Notes: generated by a model from the letters alone, not told the origin. DNA of 64,000 nucleotides from a bacterium (GCA_919901855.1 CAKKQC010000042.1:1-64000), one strand, 5' to 3'; positions 1-9,481 are shown, counted from the first letter of the stretch. A program made the numbers and translations.

Positions 1-28
1 TCGTCACGATCAGTTTTCTCGTCGTCAT
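1..28 (-). CDS. Possible 5' end of a gene running off the window
   Basis: On the minus strand an ATG at 26-28 opens a frame that stays open to the window edge (nine codons, beginning MTTRKLIVT). It lies 22 bases downstream of the sugar isomerase stop, in the same direction. No good Shine-Dalgarno sequence is visible and the fragment is too short to identify. It is listed only because it could be the first codons of the next gene of the run. Confidence 0.3.
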
Positions 29-49
29 GACCGTTTTTTCAGCGACCTG

Positions 50-802
50 CTAGACCTTGCCCAGCTCCCTGAGACCCTCGAAACACTTCTGGATCGCGTT
101 CATGGGCGAGACCGGGTCCGACTCGTGCTCGACGATGTACCACTCGGTGCCGCCGCCGTGCTCGCACGCGTCGAAGACTTCCTTCCACTTCGTCTCGTCC
201 TCGCCGATCACAGCCGTCTTGTTGGTCTTCGAGAACGGCTTGAGATGGACGGTCACCGACCGGCCCAGGTGGCACTTGAGGTAGGCCAGCACGTCGCCGC
301 CGCCCTCGTAGGCGTTGCCCGTGTCCATCTGGAGGACGACGTCCGCGCTCGTGGTCTCGTAGAAGATGTCCCACAGGGTCTTCCCGCCCTCGGACTTAAA
401 CTCGATGTGGTGGTTGTGGTAGCCGACGCGGAAGCCCCGGGGCTTGACCTTCGCGGCCAGCTCGCTGAAGAGCTTGCCGGTATCCATCCACGCCTGCCCC
501 ACGTACCGCTCCTTCGGCAGCCCGGGGACGATCAGGTACTTGTTCCCGATCTCCTGGTTGAAATCCATCGTGGCGTTGATCTTGTCGGGCATCAACTGCT
601 CGAGCCCGATGTGCGTCCCGCAGGCCTTGAGCCCGTGGTCGTCCTGGAGCTTGCGCAGCTCCTTCGCGGTCTTCCCGTGGTACCCGGCCCACTCTACGCC
701 GGCGTACCCGATCTTGGCCACCTTGGCGAGCGATCCGGCCAGGTCCTTCTCGCAATCTTCACGGATGGAATAGAGCTGTACCCCGATCGGAATCTTGCTC
801 AT
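50..802 (-). CDS. Sugar phosphate isomerase/epimerase (xylose-isomerase-like TIM barrel)
   Basis: A 250-residue protein beginning MSKIPIGVQLYSIRED, the usual opening of the AP_endonuc_2/xylose-isomerase-like TIM-barrel family. Typical metal-site strings are visible: an Asn-His-His in the middle (GYHNHHIEF), a DTGN motif and a late VEHE motif. The frame is open further upstream, but the ATG at 802 follows a strong AGGGAGG Shine-Dalgarno, so that start is chosen. It follows the flavin oxidoreductase by 46 bases and may be the last complete gene of the long minus-strand run. Family members interconvert ketoses, inositols or hydroxypyruvate; the substrate here cannot be told. Confidence 0.85.
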   Translation of the reverse strand: MSKIPIGVQLYSIREDCEKDLAGSLAKVAKIGYAGVEWAGYHGKTAKELRKLQDDHGLKACGTHIGLEQLMPDKINATMDFNQEIGNKYLIVPGLPKERYVGQAWMDTGKLFSELAAKVKPRGFRVGYHNHHIEFKSEGGKTLWDIFYETTSADVVLQMDTGNAYEGGGDVLAYLKCHLGRSVTVHLKPFSKTNKTAVIGEDETKWKEVFDACEHGGGTEWYIVEHESDPVSPMNAIQKCFEGLRELGKV

Positions 803-848
803 GTCGCCTCCCTTAAGTTCCTGCAATTGAAGGCATTGTAGCAGGCCG

Positions 849-2045
849 TCAGGCGATTCCCTGCTCCGCCAGCGGGCGGCCGTAGTGGCAGCGCGTGTAC
901 GTGGAGCCGGTGAAGAAGAGGCAGTGATTGCAGTGCAGGCACTTGACCGGCTCACGGTCGCCGGCGGCGAGCCGGTTGGGCCAGTCCGGTCTCATGATCA
1001 GCGCGCGCGACATCGACACGAAGTCCGCGTCGCCAGCCCGGATCACGTCCTCCATCGTCGCGGGATTCACGTAGCCGCCGACGACCAGCACGGGCACGGT
1101 GACCCGCGCCTTCAAGGCGCGCGCGGCCTCGCGGTTGTAGGCTTCCGAAAACGTCACGGGCGGAACGGACATCCCCGAGACGACGCCGGGGGCCGGCCGG
1201 TCCTGTCCCGGCCCCCCGGCCTCGAGGGCGGCCCGGACCGGATGCCGCCCGCGGACGATCGAGAGCCGCTCGGCCGGGGTCCCGCAGCTCGCCTCGATCG
1301 CGTCGAATCCCATCCCGGCCGCGGCGACCGCCAGCTCGACGCCCTCCTCGAGGGACAGCCCCCGGTGCCCCCGGAGGTCGTAGAGGCTCATCTTGACGAG
1401 CACGGGGAAGTCCGGGCCGACCGCCCCGCGGACCTCGTCGTACACGCGGCGGAGGAACCGGAGCCGTCCCTCCCGGGATCCGCCCCAGCCGTCGTCGCGC
1501 CGGTTCGAGGCTTCGGTAAGGAACTGGCAAACGAGATAGGCGTGGGCGCCGTGGACCTGCACGGCGTCGAACCCGGCCTCGCGGGCGCGGCGGGCGGCGG
1601 ACCCGAAGTCGCGGGCGATCCGCCCGATCTCCTCCTCCGTCATCGCCCGGGACTTCAGCCCCGTCATCGTCGACCGGGTCGGCGAGGGACTGAGCGGCAC
1701 GAACCCGGACTCCCGGGTGTTGGCCTCGGCGCCGCCGTGGTTGATCTGCATCGCGATCCTGCCGCCGAGTCCGTGGACGAGGTCCGTCACCGTCCGGTAC
1801 CGCGGGACCAGGTCGTCCCGGTCGATTCCGCACATCTTCGGCATCTTGCCGTCCCGGGCGACGTACGTGTGGCCCGTGATGATGAGCCCCACGCCCCCGG
1901 CCGCGAGCTTACGGTAGAGCTCGTCGTAGTGCTCCGATGGCACCCCGGCCTCGTCGGCCATCGCCTCGTAGGTCGCGGACCGCACGAGCCGGTTCGGGAG
2001 TTCGAGCCGCCCGATCCGCCCGGGCTGGAACAGCGGCGAGGTCAG
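849..2045 (-). CDS. NADH:flavin oxidoreductase, old yellow enzyme family (apparent CTG start)
   Basis: About 398 residues matching the FMN-binding TIM barrel of the old yellow enzyme/2,4-dienoyl-CoA reductase N-terminal domain. The family opening (SPLFQPGRIGRLELPNRLV) and the active-site HGAHAYL motif are visible. The C-terminus carries C369, C372, C375 and C386, resembling the 4Fe-4S ligands of dienoyl-CoA reductase, but spaced C-x2-C-x2-C-x10-C where that family usually has x2-x3-x11. No flavodoxin-like NADH domain follows, so this is the short form. No ATG, GTG or TTG lies before the conserved N-terminus; a CTG at 2045 overlapping the upstream TGA as CTGA is the only sensible start. Substrate unknown. 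Confidence 0.82.
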   Translation of the reverse strand: MTSPLFQPGRIGRLELPNRLVRSATYEAMADEAGVPSEHYDELYRKLAAGGVGLIITGHTYVARDGKMPKMCGIDRDDLVPRYRTVTDLVHGLGGRIAMQINHGGAEANTRESGFVPLSPSPTRSTMTGLKSRAMTEEEIGRIARDFGSAARRAREAGFDAVQVHGAHAYLVCQFLTEASNRRDDGWGGSREGRLRFLRRVYDEVRGAVGPDFPVLVKMSLYDLRGHRGLSLEEGVELAVAAAGMGFDAIEASCGTPAERLSIVRGRHPVRAALEAGGPGQDRPAPGVVSGMSVPPVTFSEAYNREAARALKARVTVPVLVVGGYVNPATMEDVIRAGDADFVSMSRALIMRPDWPNRLAAGDREPVKCLHCNHCLFFTGSTYTRCHYGRPLAEQGIA

Positions 2046-3385
2046 TACGCCCCCCGGCCCGCCAGGACGCTGAAGGCCGTACGGGCGAGGATGACTAGGT
2101 CGAAGACGAAGGACCGGTGCTGGATGTAGTAGAGGTCGTACCGGAGCGATTCCTCGAGGGGCTCCTGCCGCGCGATCGCCTGCCAGAGGCCGGTCATCCC
2201 GGGCAGGACCATGAGCCGGCGCTGGTACACGGGCGTGTTGCGGCGAACCATGAACGGCATCTCGGGCCGGGGCCCCACGAGGCTCATCTCGCCCTTGAGG
2301 ACGTTCAGGAGCTGGGGCAGCTCGTCGAGGCTCGTGCGGCGCAGGAACCGGCCCACCGAAGTGACCCGGGGATCCCGGGCCGACCGGGCGGTGACCGCGT
2401 ACCGGGGCGCGTGCACGTACATGGTCCGAAACTTGAGCAGTCGGAAGAGCCGGCCGTGCCGTCCGACGCGATCCTGAACGAAGAAGACGGGGCCGGCCGA
2501 GTCGAGCCGGATCGCGATCGCGCACGCGAGCCACACGGGCACGCTTAGCGCAAGCAACGCGAGCGCGGCCACCTGGTCGAACATGCGCTTCGCCACGGAG
2601 TAGAAGGGCCGGGGATCGACGGGCGGGAGTTCGTCCGGGGCCCCCTCGCCGCCGTGGAAGGCGTCGAAGACCCCCGTTAGCCGGTGGTGCGGGATCCCGC
2701 GCTCCTCGCACCAGGCCAGGTACGGCACGACGCGGTGGTACCGGTGCGACGAGATTCCGACGAGGACCGCCTCCACCCGCCCCGCCCGCACCCAGCCGTC
2801 CAGCCGCTTCAACTGGCCGGCCATGCCGCCCCGGCCGATCTCGAGCGCCTCCGCGACCCGGTAACCGAGCTGGGGAAACCGGCGGATGAGCGCGCGCACG
2901 CGCGCAAGCTGTCCGCGCTCGCACACGACGGCGACGCCGAGGACATCGCGCCCCCGGCGGCGCACCCGCTTCGCCCACTGGTGCCACGCGGATCGCGTCA
3001 GCGCGAGGCAGGCGCACGAGAATGCCCAGAACAGGATCAGGACCGCGCGGGACAAGTCCTTCTCCTTGAGCACGAACGCGATCCCGAGCGCCACCAGGAT
3101 CGCGTAGGTCACCGCCCGGACAATCGACGCGTATTCCTCCAGCCGGGAGAGGTAGCGCCGGTCCTCGTAGAGGCGGGAGAGCGCGAGGGCCCCCAGGCCG
3201 AGCACGACCGCCACCAGGCCCGGGAGGACGTAGTCGTCCCAGGGTTGGATGCCGACGGCGAACTCGCCGGCGAGCAGCCGGGTCCGGACCGCGTAGGCCG
3301 CGACGAACGCGAGCGCCAGCGCCGCCGCGTCGGACAGGAGCAGGACGGCCACGCGGCCGTGCCAGCGGGAACCCGTCGTCGTCAT
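2042..3385 (-). CDS. Polyprenyl-phosphate sugar-1-phosphate transferase (WcaJ/EpsL type)
   Basis: 447 residues. The N-terminal half has about four hydrophobic segments followed by a nucleotide-binding-like middle region. The C-terminal third (from about residue 255) is the bacterial sugar transferase domain, with [28 protein letters not shown] and YDLYYI all present. Such enzymes place the first sugar-1-phosphate on undecaprenyl phosphate at the inner membrane and start each repeat unit. The ATG at 3385 follows a 63-base gap after the methyltransferase, the longest gap in this part of the run. A second enzyme of the same class is at 22720-24114, so the locus may start two different glycans. 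Confidence 0.93.
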   Translation of the reverse strand: MTTTGSRWHGRVAVLLLSDAAALALAFVAAYAVRTRLLAGEFAVGIQPWDDYVLPGLVAVVLGLGALALSRLYEDRRYLSRLEEYASIVRAVTYAILVALGIAFVLKEKDLSRAVLILFWAFSCACLALTRSAWHQWAKRVRRRGRDVLGVAVVCERGQLARVRALIRRFPQLGYRVAEALEIGRGGMAGQLKRLDGWVRAGRVEAVLVGISSHRYHRVVPYLAWCEERGIPHHRLTGVFDAFHGGEGAPDELPPVDPRPFYSVAKRMFDQVAALALLALSVPVWLACAIAIRLDSAGPVFFVQDRVGRHGRLFRLLKFRTMYVHAPRYAVTARSARDPRVTSVGRFLRRTSLDELPQLLNVLKGEMSLVGPRPEMPFMVRRNTPVYQRRLMVLPGMTGLWQAIARQEPLEESLRYDLYYIQHRSFVFDLVILARTAFSVLAGRGAY

Positions 3386-3448
3386 CCCAGCTATTTCACC
3401 ACTTGTGCCCGCCCGAAGGGAATGGGCACGGCGCGCGGAACGAGGCCG

Positions 3449-4237
3449 TCAGGCCTTTCGGCCGAGACCGATCAGCCAGTACGCGTGGCGGTCGAGGAAC
3501 GCGCGCGGCATGACCCGCCACGGGAACGCCTGGAGAAGGCCATAGGCGGCCAGCCGAGCCGGCTTCATCAGCCCGCGCGACGGCTTGATCCGCAGGTATC
3601 CGAAGACGTTGTGGTGGAGCACCTCGACGTGCGCCGCGCCGCATTGTTCCATCTCGCGGGCCACCAGGCGGGAGCTGTAGTCGATCTCCGGCACGTTGTA
3701 CCCACCGAGGCCTTTTCGCCGTTGTTCGGCCCGCATCACGTGCAATCCGTTGGGGACCATGGACATGACCCAGCCCCCCGGACGGGCCATGAGGAACATC
3801 CGGCGCAGGAAGGCCAGCCGCCGGCGCCGGTCGAGGAAGTGCTCGAGCACGCCCACGTGGAACACAAGATCGAAACGGCGCGCCGGGGGCCGCCACGTCA
3901 TGAAGTCGCCGACGACGAATCGCATCGACCCCCGCGGCGCCAGCACCTGCTTCACGCGGCGCGCATAGAGGCGGGCGCGGCCGATCACCTCCGGGGACAG
4001 GTCAAGCCCCACGCAGTGCCAGCCGTTGGCGAACAGCCGGATGCACTGCTGGCCCCCCGCGCACCCGACCTCGAGCGCCCGCACCGCACCGGTCCGGCCC
4101 AGCCCCGTGTGGCGCAGGATCCGCCGCCAGGCCCGCGACAGGACCGCGAACCTCAGGCCCGTGAGGCGGGTCACCGGCGGCGCATCGTATCCGCCGGATT
4201 TCAGCGCCCGCCGCCACCGCGCGGCCGCCGAGCTCAC
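3449..4237 (-). CDS. Class I SAM-dependent methyltransferase
   Basis: 262 residues with GTG start at 4237, overlapping the stop of the upstream glycosyltransferase as GTGA. Motif I is LEVGCAGGQQ near residue 52, an acidic motif II follows (GLDLSPE), and HVGVLEHF marks the post-II/III region, so this is a Rossmann-type methyltransferase of the type-11/12 families. The start is placed by the overlap; the frame itself is open far upstream inside other genes, which is a GC artefact. In this setting it probably methylates a sugar or the glycan chain end. The target is unknown. Confidence 0.85.
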   Translation of the reverse strand: MSSAAARWRRALKSGGYDAPPVTRLTGLRFAVLSRAWRRILRHTGLGRTGAVRALEVGCAGGQQCIRLFANGWHCVGLDLSPEVIGRARLYARRVKQVLAPRGSMRFVVGDFMTWRPPARRFDLVFHVGVLEHFLDRRRRLAFLRRMFLMARPGGWVMSMVPNGLHVMRAEQRRKGLGGYNVPEIDYSSRLVAREMEQCGAAHVEVLHHNVFGYLRIKPSRGLMKPARLAAYGLLQAFPWRVMPRAFLDRHAYWLIGLGRKA

Positions 4238-5391
4238 GCCGCCCGCTCCCCCACGAGGTCGCGGTACGCCGCCACCATCCGGTCGCCGTAGGCTCCCCAC
4301 CCGAAGTCGCGCGCCCGGACGGCGGCGGAACGTCCCATCGCCGCGCACCTCTCCCGGTCCCGCCAGCAGAGCTCGATCTTCTCCTTGAGGGCGACCACGT
4401 CCCGGACCGGCAGGACCCACCCGTCCACGCCCTCGCGGACGATGTCCCCGCCGCCCGTGTTCGTCGTGCAGATCACGGGCAGGCCGCAGGCCATCGCCTC
4501 CGCCTGCACCATCGCCAGGCCCTCCTCGATCGAGGGCAGGCAGAAGACCGAGCCCTGCCCGTAGAGGGCGACCAACTCCGGTCCCGCTCTCGTGCCCAGG
4601 ACGCGCACCGCCGGGCCGCCCCACCGCGCCAGCGCCGGCCGGATCTCGCCCGCCACCGGACCGATCAACCAGAGTTCCGCGCCCGGAAGCGCCAGCTCGT
4701 GAAAGGCCTGGAGGAGGTAGTGCACGCCCTTCCGCACGCACAGCGTGCCGCAGAAGATGACGCGGAAGACCGGGGACGGGGTGGCGGGAGGCGCGAACCG
4801 GCCGAGGTCGACGCCGTACGGCACCTGGATCAGCTTCGCCTCGGACACGCCCTGGGCGAGGAAGGACCGCCGGACGAAGGCGGAGGGGATGGCGATCCGG
4901 TCCGCCGCCGCGTACTCGGCCAGCGCCCGTTCCACGGCGGCGGGTCCCGGCAGGTCCGGCGTGATCCCGGCGCGCTCGTACTCCTCGCGCAGGAGCGCGC
5001 ACTGGACGGTCACATGGGTGGACCCCCGCTCGAGCACGGTCTTCGCCCCCAGTTCGCGGGCCCGGTGGAACGAATGGAGGGCCACGTCGCCCCAGCCCGC
5101 GAAGACGGTCGTCCCGGCCGGGATTAACGCGGCGGCCGCACGGTCGTAGCGCTCGAGAATCCGGGCCGTGGGGTCCCAGCCCCGCCGCAGGAAGCCGGGA
5201 AGCCTCGACCAGAGTCGCTGGGCCGCCTGGAACCTGAGTATGGACACGACCCGCGAGCGGTCCACGCCGTCCTGCACCGCGCGGGATGCCGGATACCCGG
5301 TGATGAGCCGCGCCAGCAGGCCGCGGCGGTCGAGCTCCCGGGCGAGGTGGAATGCCCAGTGGCGTCCGATGTTCGACACCGTGACCTTCAT
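4234..5391 (-). CDS. Glycosyltransferase family 4
   Basis: 385 residues, GT-B fold. The C-terminal GT4 hallmarks are present: an FCGTLCVRKG donor-domain start near the middle, PSIEEGLAMVQAEAMACGLPVI (the E-x7-E retaining motif) and a final helix. The ATG at 5391 overlaps the preceding methyltransferase stop as ATGA. The N-terminal half (VSNIGRHWAFHLARELDRRG) resembles acceptor domains of glycan-assembly enzymes. It sits among methyltransferases and other GT4 genes, so it most likely adds one sugar of the repeat unit on the cytoplasmic side. Donor and acceptor cannot be predicted. Confidence 0.9.
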   Translation of the reverse strand: MKVTVSNIGRHWAFHLARELDRRGLLARLITGYPASRAVQDGVDRSRVVSILRFQAAQRLWSRLPGFLRRGWDPTARILERYDRAAAALIPAGTTVFAGWGDVALHSFHRARELGAKTVLERGSTHVTVQCALLREEYERAGITPDLPGPAAVERALAEYAAADRIAIPSAFVRRSFLAQGVSEAKLIQVPYGVDLGRFAPPATPSPVFRVIFCGTLCVRKGVHYLLQAFHELALPGAELWLIGPVAGEIRPALARWGGPAVRVLGTRAGPELVALYGQGSVFCLPSIEEGLAMVQAEAMACGLPVICTTNTGGGDIVREGVDGWVLPVRDVVALKEKIELCWRDRERCAAMGRSAAVRARDFGWGAYGDRMVAAYRDLVGERAA

Positions 5392-6161
5392 GCCCCACCC
5401 CCGCCCCGCACGGCTTCGAGGCCGAGGCAGTAGTAGGGCCAGGCCAGCATCCGGGTCACCAGCGGGTCCAGGAGGGGTGGGAACGGGCGCAAGGGCATGA
5501 CCGCGAGCGCGCCCAGCATGGGGAGGCGCCGGCCCGCGACGCGGTAACCCCAAGTCGCCTTCTGGCTCAGGACGCCGCTGCACCCGGAGAACCCGGTGAC
5601 CGCGAGGCCCGCCTGGACGCACAACCGCTCGAGGTCCGCCGGCTCGTACCCGCGGCGCACGTGCCCGCCGTCCTCCGTGACCGACGGCGGCGCATCGTCG
5701 TCCCGCGTGATGGCCCGAAAGCCCGCGAACGGCGTCGTCAGCAGCAGGCGGCCGCCCGGCTTGAGGCAGCCGGCCAGGGAGCGCATGAACAGGGAGTCGT
5801 CGAGGATGTGCTCGATGGTCTCGCAGCAGATCACGACGTCGAACGCGCCGCGGAGGTCCGCCCGGTCCCCCAGTCGCCGCGCGTCCGCCTGCTCGAACCG
5901 GACATGCGGGATGCCGAGCCACGCCGCGCGCCGTCCCGCCTTCGCGACGGAGAACGGATCGTGCTCGAGCCCGAGGACGTCGTACCCCCGCAGGGCCGCC
6001 CCCATCGAGAACGCCCCCGCGGCGCATCCGACATCCAGCAGCCGGGCCGGGCCCCGCGTCCTTGGAAGCCGCCGCGCCAGCCAGCGCCACCGGTCGAAGA
6101 CCAGCGTGTCCCGCAGGATCAGGAGTCCCGGAAAAAGCCAGCGCCTCCCCACTCCGGTCAC
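5388..6161 (-). CDS. Class I SAM-dependent methyltransferase
   Basis: 257 residues from a GTG at 6161 that overlaps the upstream stop as GTGA. Motif I (LLDVGCAAGAFS), motif II (GLEHDPFS) and the CCETIEHI/LKPGG region identify a methyltransferase of the UbiE/type-11 group. A hydrophobic C-terminal stretch rich in Pro and Leu could associate with membrane. It is one of four similar methyltransferases between 3449 and 13742. They probably modify sugars of the polysaccharide or cap its end; the exact substrate is not visible. Confidence 0.85.
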   Translation of the reverse strand: MTGVGRRWLFPGLLILRDTLVFDRWRWLARRLPRTRGPARLLDVGCAAGAFSMGAALRGYDVLGLEHDPFSVAKAGRRAAWLGIPHVRFEQADARRLGDRADLRGAFDVVICCETIEHILDDSLFMRSLAGCLKPGGRLLLTTPFAGFRAITRDDDAPPSVTEDGGHVRRGYEPADLERLCVQAGLAVTGFSGCSGVLSQKATWGYRVAGRRLPMLGALAVMPLRPFPPLLDPLVTRMLAWPYYCLGLEAVRGGGGA

Positions 6162-7183
6162 CTCGCCGCGGCGGCCAGCGCCATGAGCTCGTTGACCCGG
6201 TCCGCCCACGTGTGCCCCCCGGTCGTGATGCGCCGGTGGCCAGCCGCCGCGATCGCGCGTCGCTGGTCCTCGCGCGGCAGGTAGAACCGCACCTTGTCGA
6301 GAAGCTCATCCGCGCCCTCGAAGAACACGGCCTCGCGATCCTCCTCGAGGAACTCGAGGTGCTCCTCGGTGCGATCCGCGAGGACGAACCCGCCGCACGC
6401 GGCGATCTCGAACGTCCGCATCGCGTGGCGGTCCCGGTTCGCGTGGCGCACGAGCGAGAGCGCGATCGCCGCCCCGCCGATGGCGTGCCGGTAATCGGCG
6501 CCGTAGGCGAATCCCCGGGCGAGCGGGGCGAGCACGGGGTCGCGCTCCCAGAACCCGCCGTAAAGATGCAGGCGGATCCCCAGGTCCGCGACCTCCCGGA
6601 GCATCGGGAACCGGTCCGCGTCCGCGCCACCGGCGAACACGACGTCGCTCCCGAACCGCATCCGATCCTCCGCCGTGTCGGGCGGCTCGACGAAGTGCAG
6701 GGCCGGTTCGTAGGCGAACCGGACGAAGGCCGTCCGGCGCGCCCCGTGGCGCTCGAGATCGGGAATCAGGGGGCGTCGCGGCGACGCGTACACGTCGTAG
6801 AGCGGGATGCCGTCGACGAAGGAACGGGTCCGGTGCAGGGGGTTGAACGGATCGTCCGCCGCGTAGTTCACTAGGACGGCGCCGCCGAGCGCCTTGATCC
6901 GTCGCAGGGCGGACGGCAGCATGAATCCGCCGCCGGTCACGAGAACGACCTCGGGCCGGAACGAGCGGGCCAGCGCGACGGCGTCCCGGTTCAGACGCCA
7001 GTTCAGCCACCGGCGGTATCCCGACAACCTCGCGACCGCCCGGACCGGCAGGGGGCGTCCGGGCTTCATCTCGTAGTCCGCGACGTCCAGGAGGACGTGC
7101 TCGTCTCCCCGCGCCGCCAGGGCCCGGGAGAAGAACGCCCCCATATGAAAGAAGGTACCGTTCGCGATCAGCAGGGTCCGCAT
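6158..7183 (-). CDS. CgeB-like glycosyltransferase
   Basis: 341 residues. The N-terminal half contains a VVLVTGGGFMLPSALRRIK segment and a YAADDPFNP loop. The C-terminal half has the CgeB/Glyco_trans_1_2 signature: ALSLVRHANRDRHAMRTFEI, then AACGGFVLADRTEE. This family (named after spore maturation protein CgeB) is GT-B fold and frequent in polysaccharide clusters. Four bases separate it from the upstream GT4 gene and its stop overlaps the next gene, so it is cotranscribed. Sugar specificity is not predictable. Confidence 0.85.
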   Translation of the reverse strand: MRTLLIANGTFFHMGAFFSRALAARGDEHVLLDVADYEMKPGRPLPVRAVARLSGYRRWLNWRLNRDAVALARSFRPEVVLVTGGGFMLPSALRRIKALGGAVLVNYAADDPFNPLHRTRSFVDGIPLYDVYASPRRPLIPDLERHGARRTAFVRFAYEPALHFVEPPDTAEDRMRFGSDVVFAGGADADRFPMLREVADLGIRLHLYGGFWERDPVLAPLARGFAYGADYRHAIGGAAIALSLVRHANRDRHAMRTFEIAACGGFVLADRTEEHLEFLEEDREAVFFEGADELLDKVRFYLPREDQRRAIAAAGHRRITTGGHTWADRVNELMALAAAAR

Positions 7184-7187
7184 CGCC

Positions 7188-8375
7188 TCAGCCCCCGTAC
7201 GCCGCGGCCGCGCGGTCGTAGATCCCGATCAACGCCGCATAGTTCCGGTCCGCCGTGTACCGCGCCTCGTAGGCCGCCCGGGCCCCCCGACCCATCTCCG
7301 CCATCTCCTCCGGGTGGTCCCTCGCCCATTCGACCCGGGCCGCCAGGTCCGCGTCGTCGCCGGGCGCGAAGAGCAGGCCCGTGCGGCCGTCCTCGACGGC
7401 CTCCGCCATGGCCCCGAGCCGGGAGGCGATCACGGGCACGCCGCAGGCGAAGGCCTCCATCGTGACCCGGCCGAAGGTCTCGTACCACTCGGACGGGAAG
7501 ACAACGAATGCCGCCGCCTTGAGGAGCGCGGCCACCTCCGCGGGCGTCCGCCGTCCGAGCACCTCGACCCCGGGCCGTCCGGCCGCGAGAGCGCGCATCT
7601 CGTCCAGCATCGGGCCGTCCCCGACGATGCGGAGGGACACGTTCCGCACCCGGGCCCACGCGCGGAGCAGGGCCCTGAGGCCCTTCTCCTCGGACAGCCG
7701 CCCGACGTAGACCGCCCCCTCCCCCGCCCGCTCCCGCACGCCGGGGTCTTCGAGCAGGAAGTTGGGCTTGACCACGATCCGGTCCGCCGGGAACCCGCCC
7801 TCGATGAGCTTGCTCCGCGTGAACTCGCTCGGTGCCACGAAGAGGTCCACCTGCCGCGACCAGGTCCGGAGCAGCCGGTGGGCGACGATCATCGCCGCGA
7901 CGGCCGCGGACTTTGTCCGGGACGCGCGGTAGCAGGCGTGAACGACCCCCGGCCACGGGACCGCCTTGCCAAGGCAGTCCTCGCATACCTTTCCGGACCG
8001 GTAGAACGTCGCGACCGGACAGATCCAGCGGTAGTTCCGCATCGCCTGCACCACGGGTACCCCCGCCGCGCGGCACGCGGCGTACGCCGAGGGCGAGACC
8101 AGCGGGAACGTGTTCTGGAAGTGCGCGACGGCGGGCCGGTGCGCCCGGAGGAGGGCGGCGACCTCGCGGCGGGCGGCGGGGTTCCAGATCGTGCGCAAAG
8201 GCAGGGCCGCCCGGGCGGGCCAACCGTACCCGTCGATCTCGTCGTTGTGCCGCACGTAGGTCACGACTTCGTGGCCGCGCGCGCGCAAGAGCGCGACCTC
8301 GGATTCGAACGAGAGCGCCTCCCCGCTCGGATTCGCGGACGTGTAGTAGTCGTGGACCGCGAGGACCGCGCGCAT
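7188..8375 (-). CDS. Glycosyltransferase family 4
   Basis: 395 residues, ATG at 8375 overlapping the upstream stop by one base (TGATG). GT4 features: N-terminal VLAVHDYYTSANPSGEA, the donor domain beginning AVYVGRLSEEKG, and FPSEWYETFGRVTMEAFACG followed by PVIAS. A Cys-rich stretch (CEDCLGKA...HACYR) in the acceptor domain is shared with GT4 enzymes that carry the hexapeptide-like Cys insertion seen in capsule clusters. It is one of three GT4 genes in a row with 8375-9481 and 10253-11404. Donor unknown. Confidence 0.9.
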   Translation of the reverse strand: MRAVLAVHDYYTSANPSGEALSFESEVALLRARGHEVVTYVRHNDEIDGYGWPARAALPLRTIWNPAARREVAALLRAHRPAVAHFQNTFPLVSPSAYAACRAAGVPVVQAMRNYRWICPVATFYRSGKVCEDCLGKAVPWPGVVHACYRASRTKSAAVAAMIVAHRLLRTWSRQVDLFVAPSEFTRSKLIEGGFPADRIVVKPNFLLEDPGVRERAGEGAVYVGRLSEEKGLRALLRAWARVRNVSLRIVGDGPMLDEMRALAAGRPGVEVLGRRTPAEVAALLKAAAFVVFPSEWYETFGRVTMEAFACGVPVIASRLGAMAEAVEDGRTGLLFAPGDDADLAARVEWARDHPEEMAEMGRGARAAYEARYTADRNYAALIGIYDRAAAAYGG

Positions 8376-9481
8376 CAGGCCGGCCCCCGGTCGGCCAGCA
8401 CGTCCGCGAACCGGGCCCGGAACGCCTCGTGCGTGTAGAACTCCGAAAGGACGGCCCGCCCTCTCTCGCCCATCCGCCGGCGCGCGGCGGGGTCGCGCAG
8501 GAGCGAGATGATCGCCTCCGCGAGACGATCCACGGAGCCGGGCTCGACGGTCAGCCCGGTCTCGCCGTTCGTCACGACCTCGGCGCCCGCGTCCCGGTTG
8601 CCGGCGACGACGGGCAGGCCGTGCCGCCACGCCTCGAGGTACACGATCCCGAAGCCCTCCTGGCTCGAGGGCATGGCGAACACCGCGCTCTCCCGATACG
8701 CGCGGTCGAGCCCGGAGTCGGGCAGGTACCCGGAAAACGTCACGCGGTCCCGCAGGCCGAGCGAGGCGGCGAGCGCCTCGAGCTCGGGACGCATCGGCCC
8801 GTCGCCCACGACCCGGCAACGAGCCTCCGGCACCGCGGCGAGCACCGCGGGCATCGCACGCAGGAGCGTGTCGATCCCTTTCGTCCGCTCCTCGGGACGC
8901 AGACGGGACACGGCGAGGACCGTCGGCGGCGCGTCCGCGAACCCGGCCGCGCCCGGCCCCGCGTCGTCCACGGCCGGGGGCAGGAAGCGGAACGCGCCCG
9001 CCGAAAGCCCGTAGGCCGTGGCCATCCGCCCAGCCGTGAACCGGCTGATCGACACGACGCGGTCGAACCGGCGGCGCACGAGCCGCCGCTCCCAGCCGGA
9101 CACCCGGCGGAAGGCGGGATCCCCCCAGACCTCCATCCCGTAGGCGAAGAGCATATGGCGGGCGCGAGGCACCAGCCAGCGGCCGGGCACCACGAGCGGG
9201 GCCAGCAGGACGTGGCCGTAGAGCACGATGTCGGGACACGTGGCCCGGGCCTCGCGCAGGAACGCGGCCGCCGTGCGGAGCTTTCCGGAAGAGCCCGGCA
9301 AGTAGCGCACGCCCGGCGGCGCCTCGGGACACCGGTCCGCCCCGTCCCAGAGCGCCACGACGGTCGCCCGGCCGACGACGGTCCCGCTCAACTCGCCGAG
9401 GCACCGCATGATGCGGCGGCAGTACGCCTCGATCCCGCCCACGCGACCGTGGATGCCGAGCGCGACGAAGAGGACGTTCAC
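8375..9481 (-). CDS. Glycosyltransferase family 4
   Basis: 368 residues from a GTG start at 9481. The N-terminus (NVLFVALGIHGRVGGIEAY) carries the glycine-rich GG-I-E acceptor loop typical of GT4. The donor domain shows LAVSRLRPEERTKGIDTLL, VVGDGPMRPELE, and PSSQEGFGIVYLEAW with the E-x7-E catalytic pair. Fourteen bases separate it from the upstream methyltransferase. Probably a cytoplasmic retaining transferase adding one residue of the repeat unit. Confidence 0.9.
   Translation of the reverse strand: MNVLFVALGIHGRVGGIEAYCRRIMRCLGELSGTVVGRATVVALWDGADRCPEAPPGVRYLPGSSGKLRTAAAFLREARATCPDIVLYGHVLLAPLVVPGRWLVPRARHMLFAYGMEVWGDPAFRRVSGWERRLVRRRFDRVVSISRFTAGRMATAYGLSAGAFRFLPPAVDDAGPGAAGFADAPPTVLAVSRLRPEERTKGIDTLLRAMPAVLAAVPEARCRVVGDGPMRPELEALAASLGLRDRVTFSGYLPDSGLDRAYRESAVFAMPSSQEGFGIVYLEAWRHGLPVVAGNRDAGAEVVTNGETGLTVEPGSVDRLAEAIISLLRDPAARRRMGERGRAVLSEFYTHEAFRARFADVLADRGPA

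Noticed and set aside
2046-3017. N-terminal extension of the flavin oxidoreductase frame into the sugar transferase gene
   Set aside because: The extension is Arg/Pro-rich nonsense and overlaps a well-conserved gene; the real N-terminus is at the CTG.
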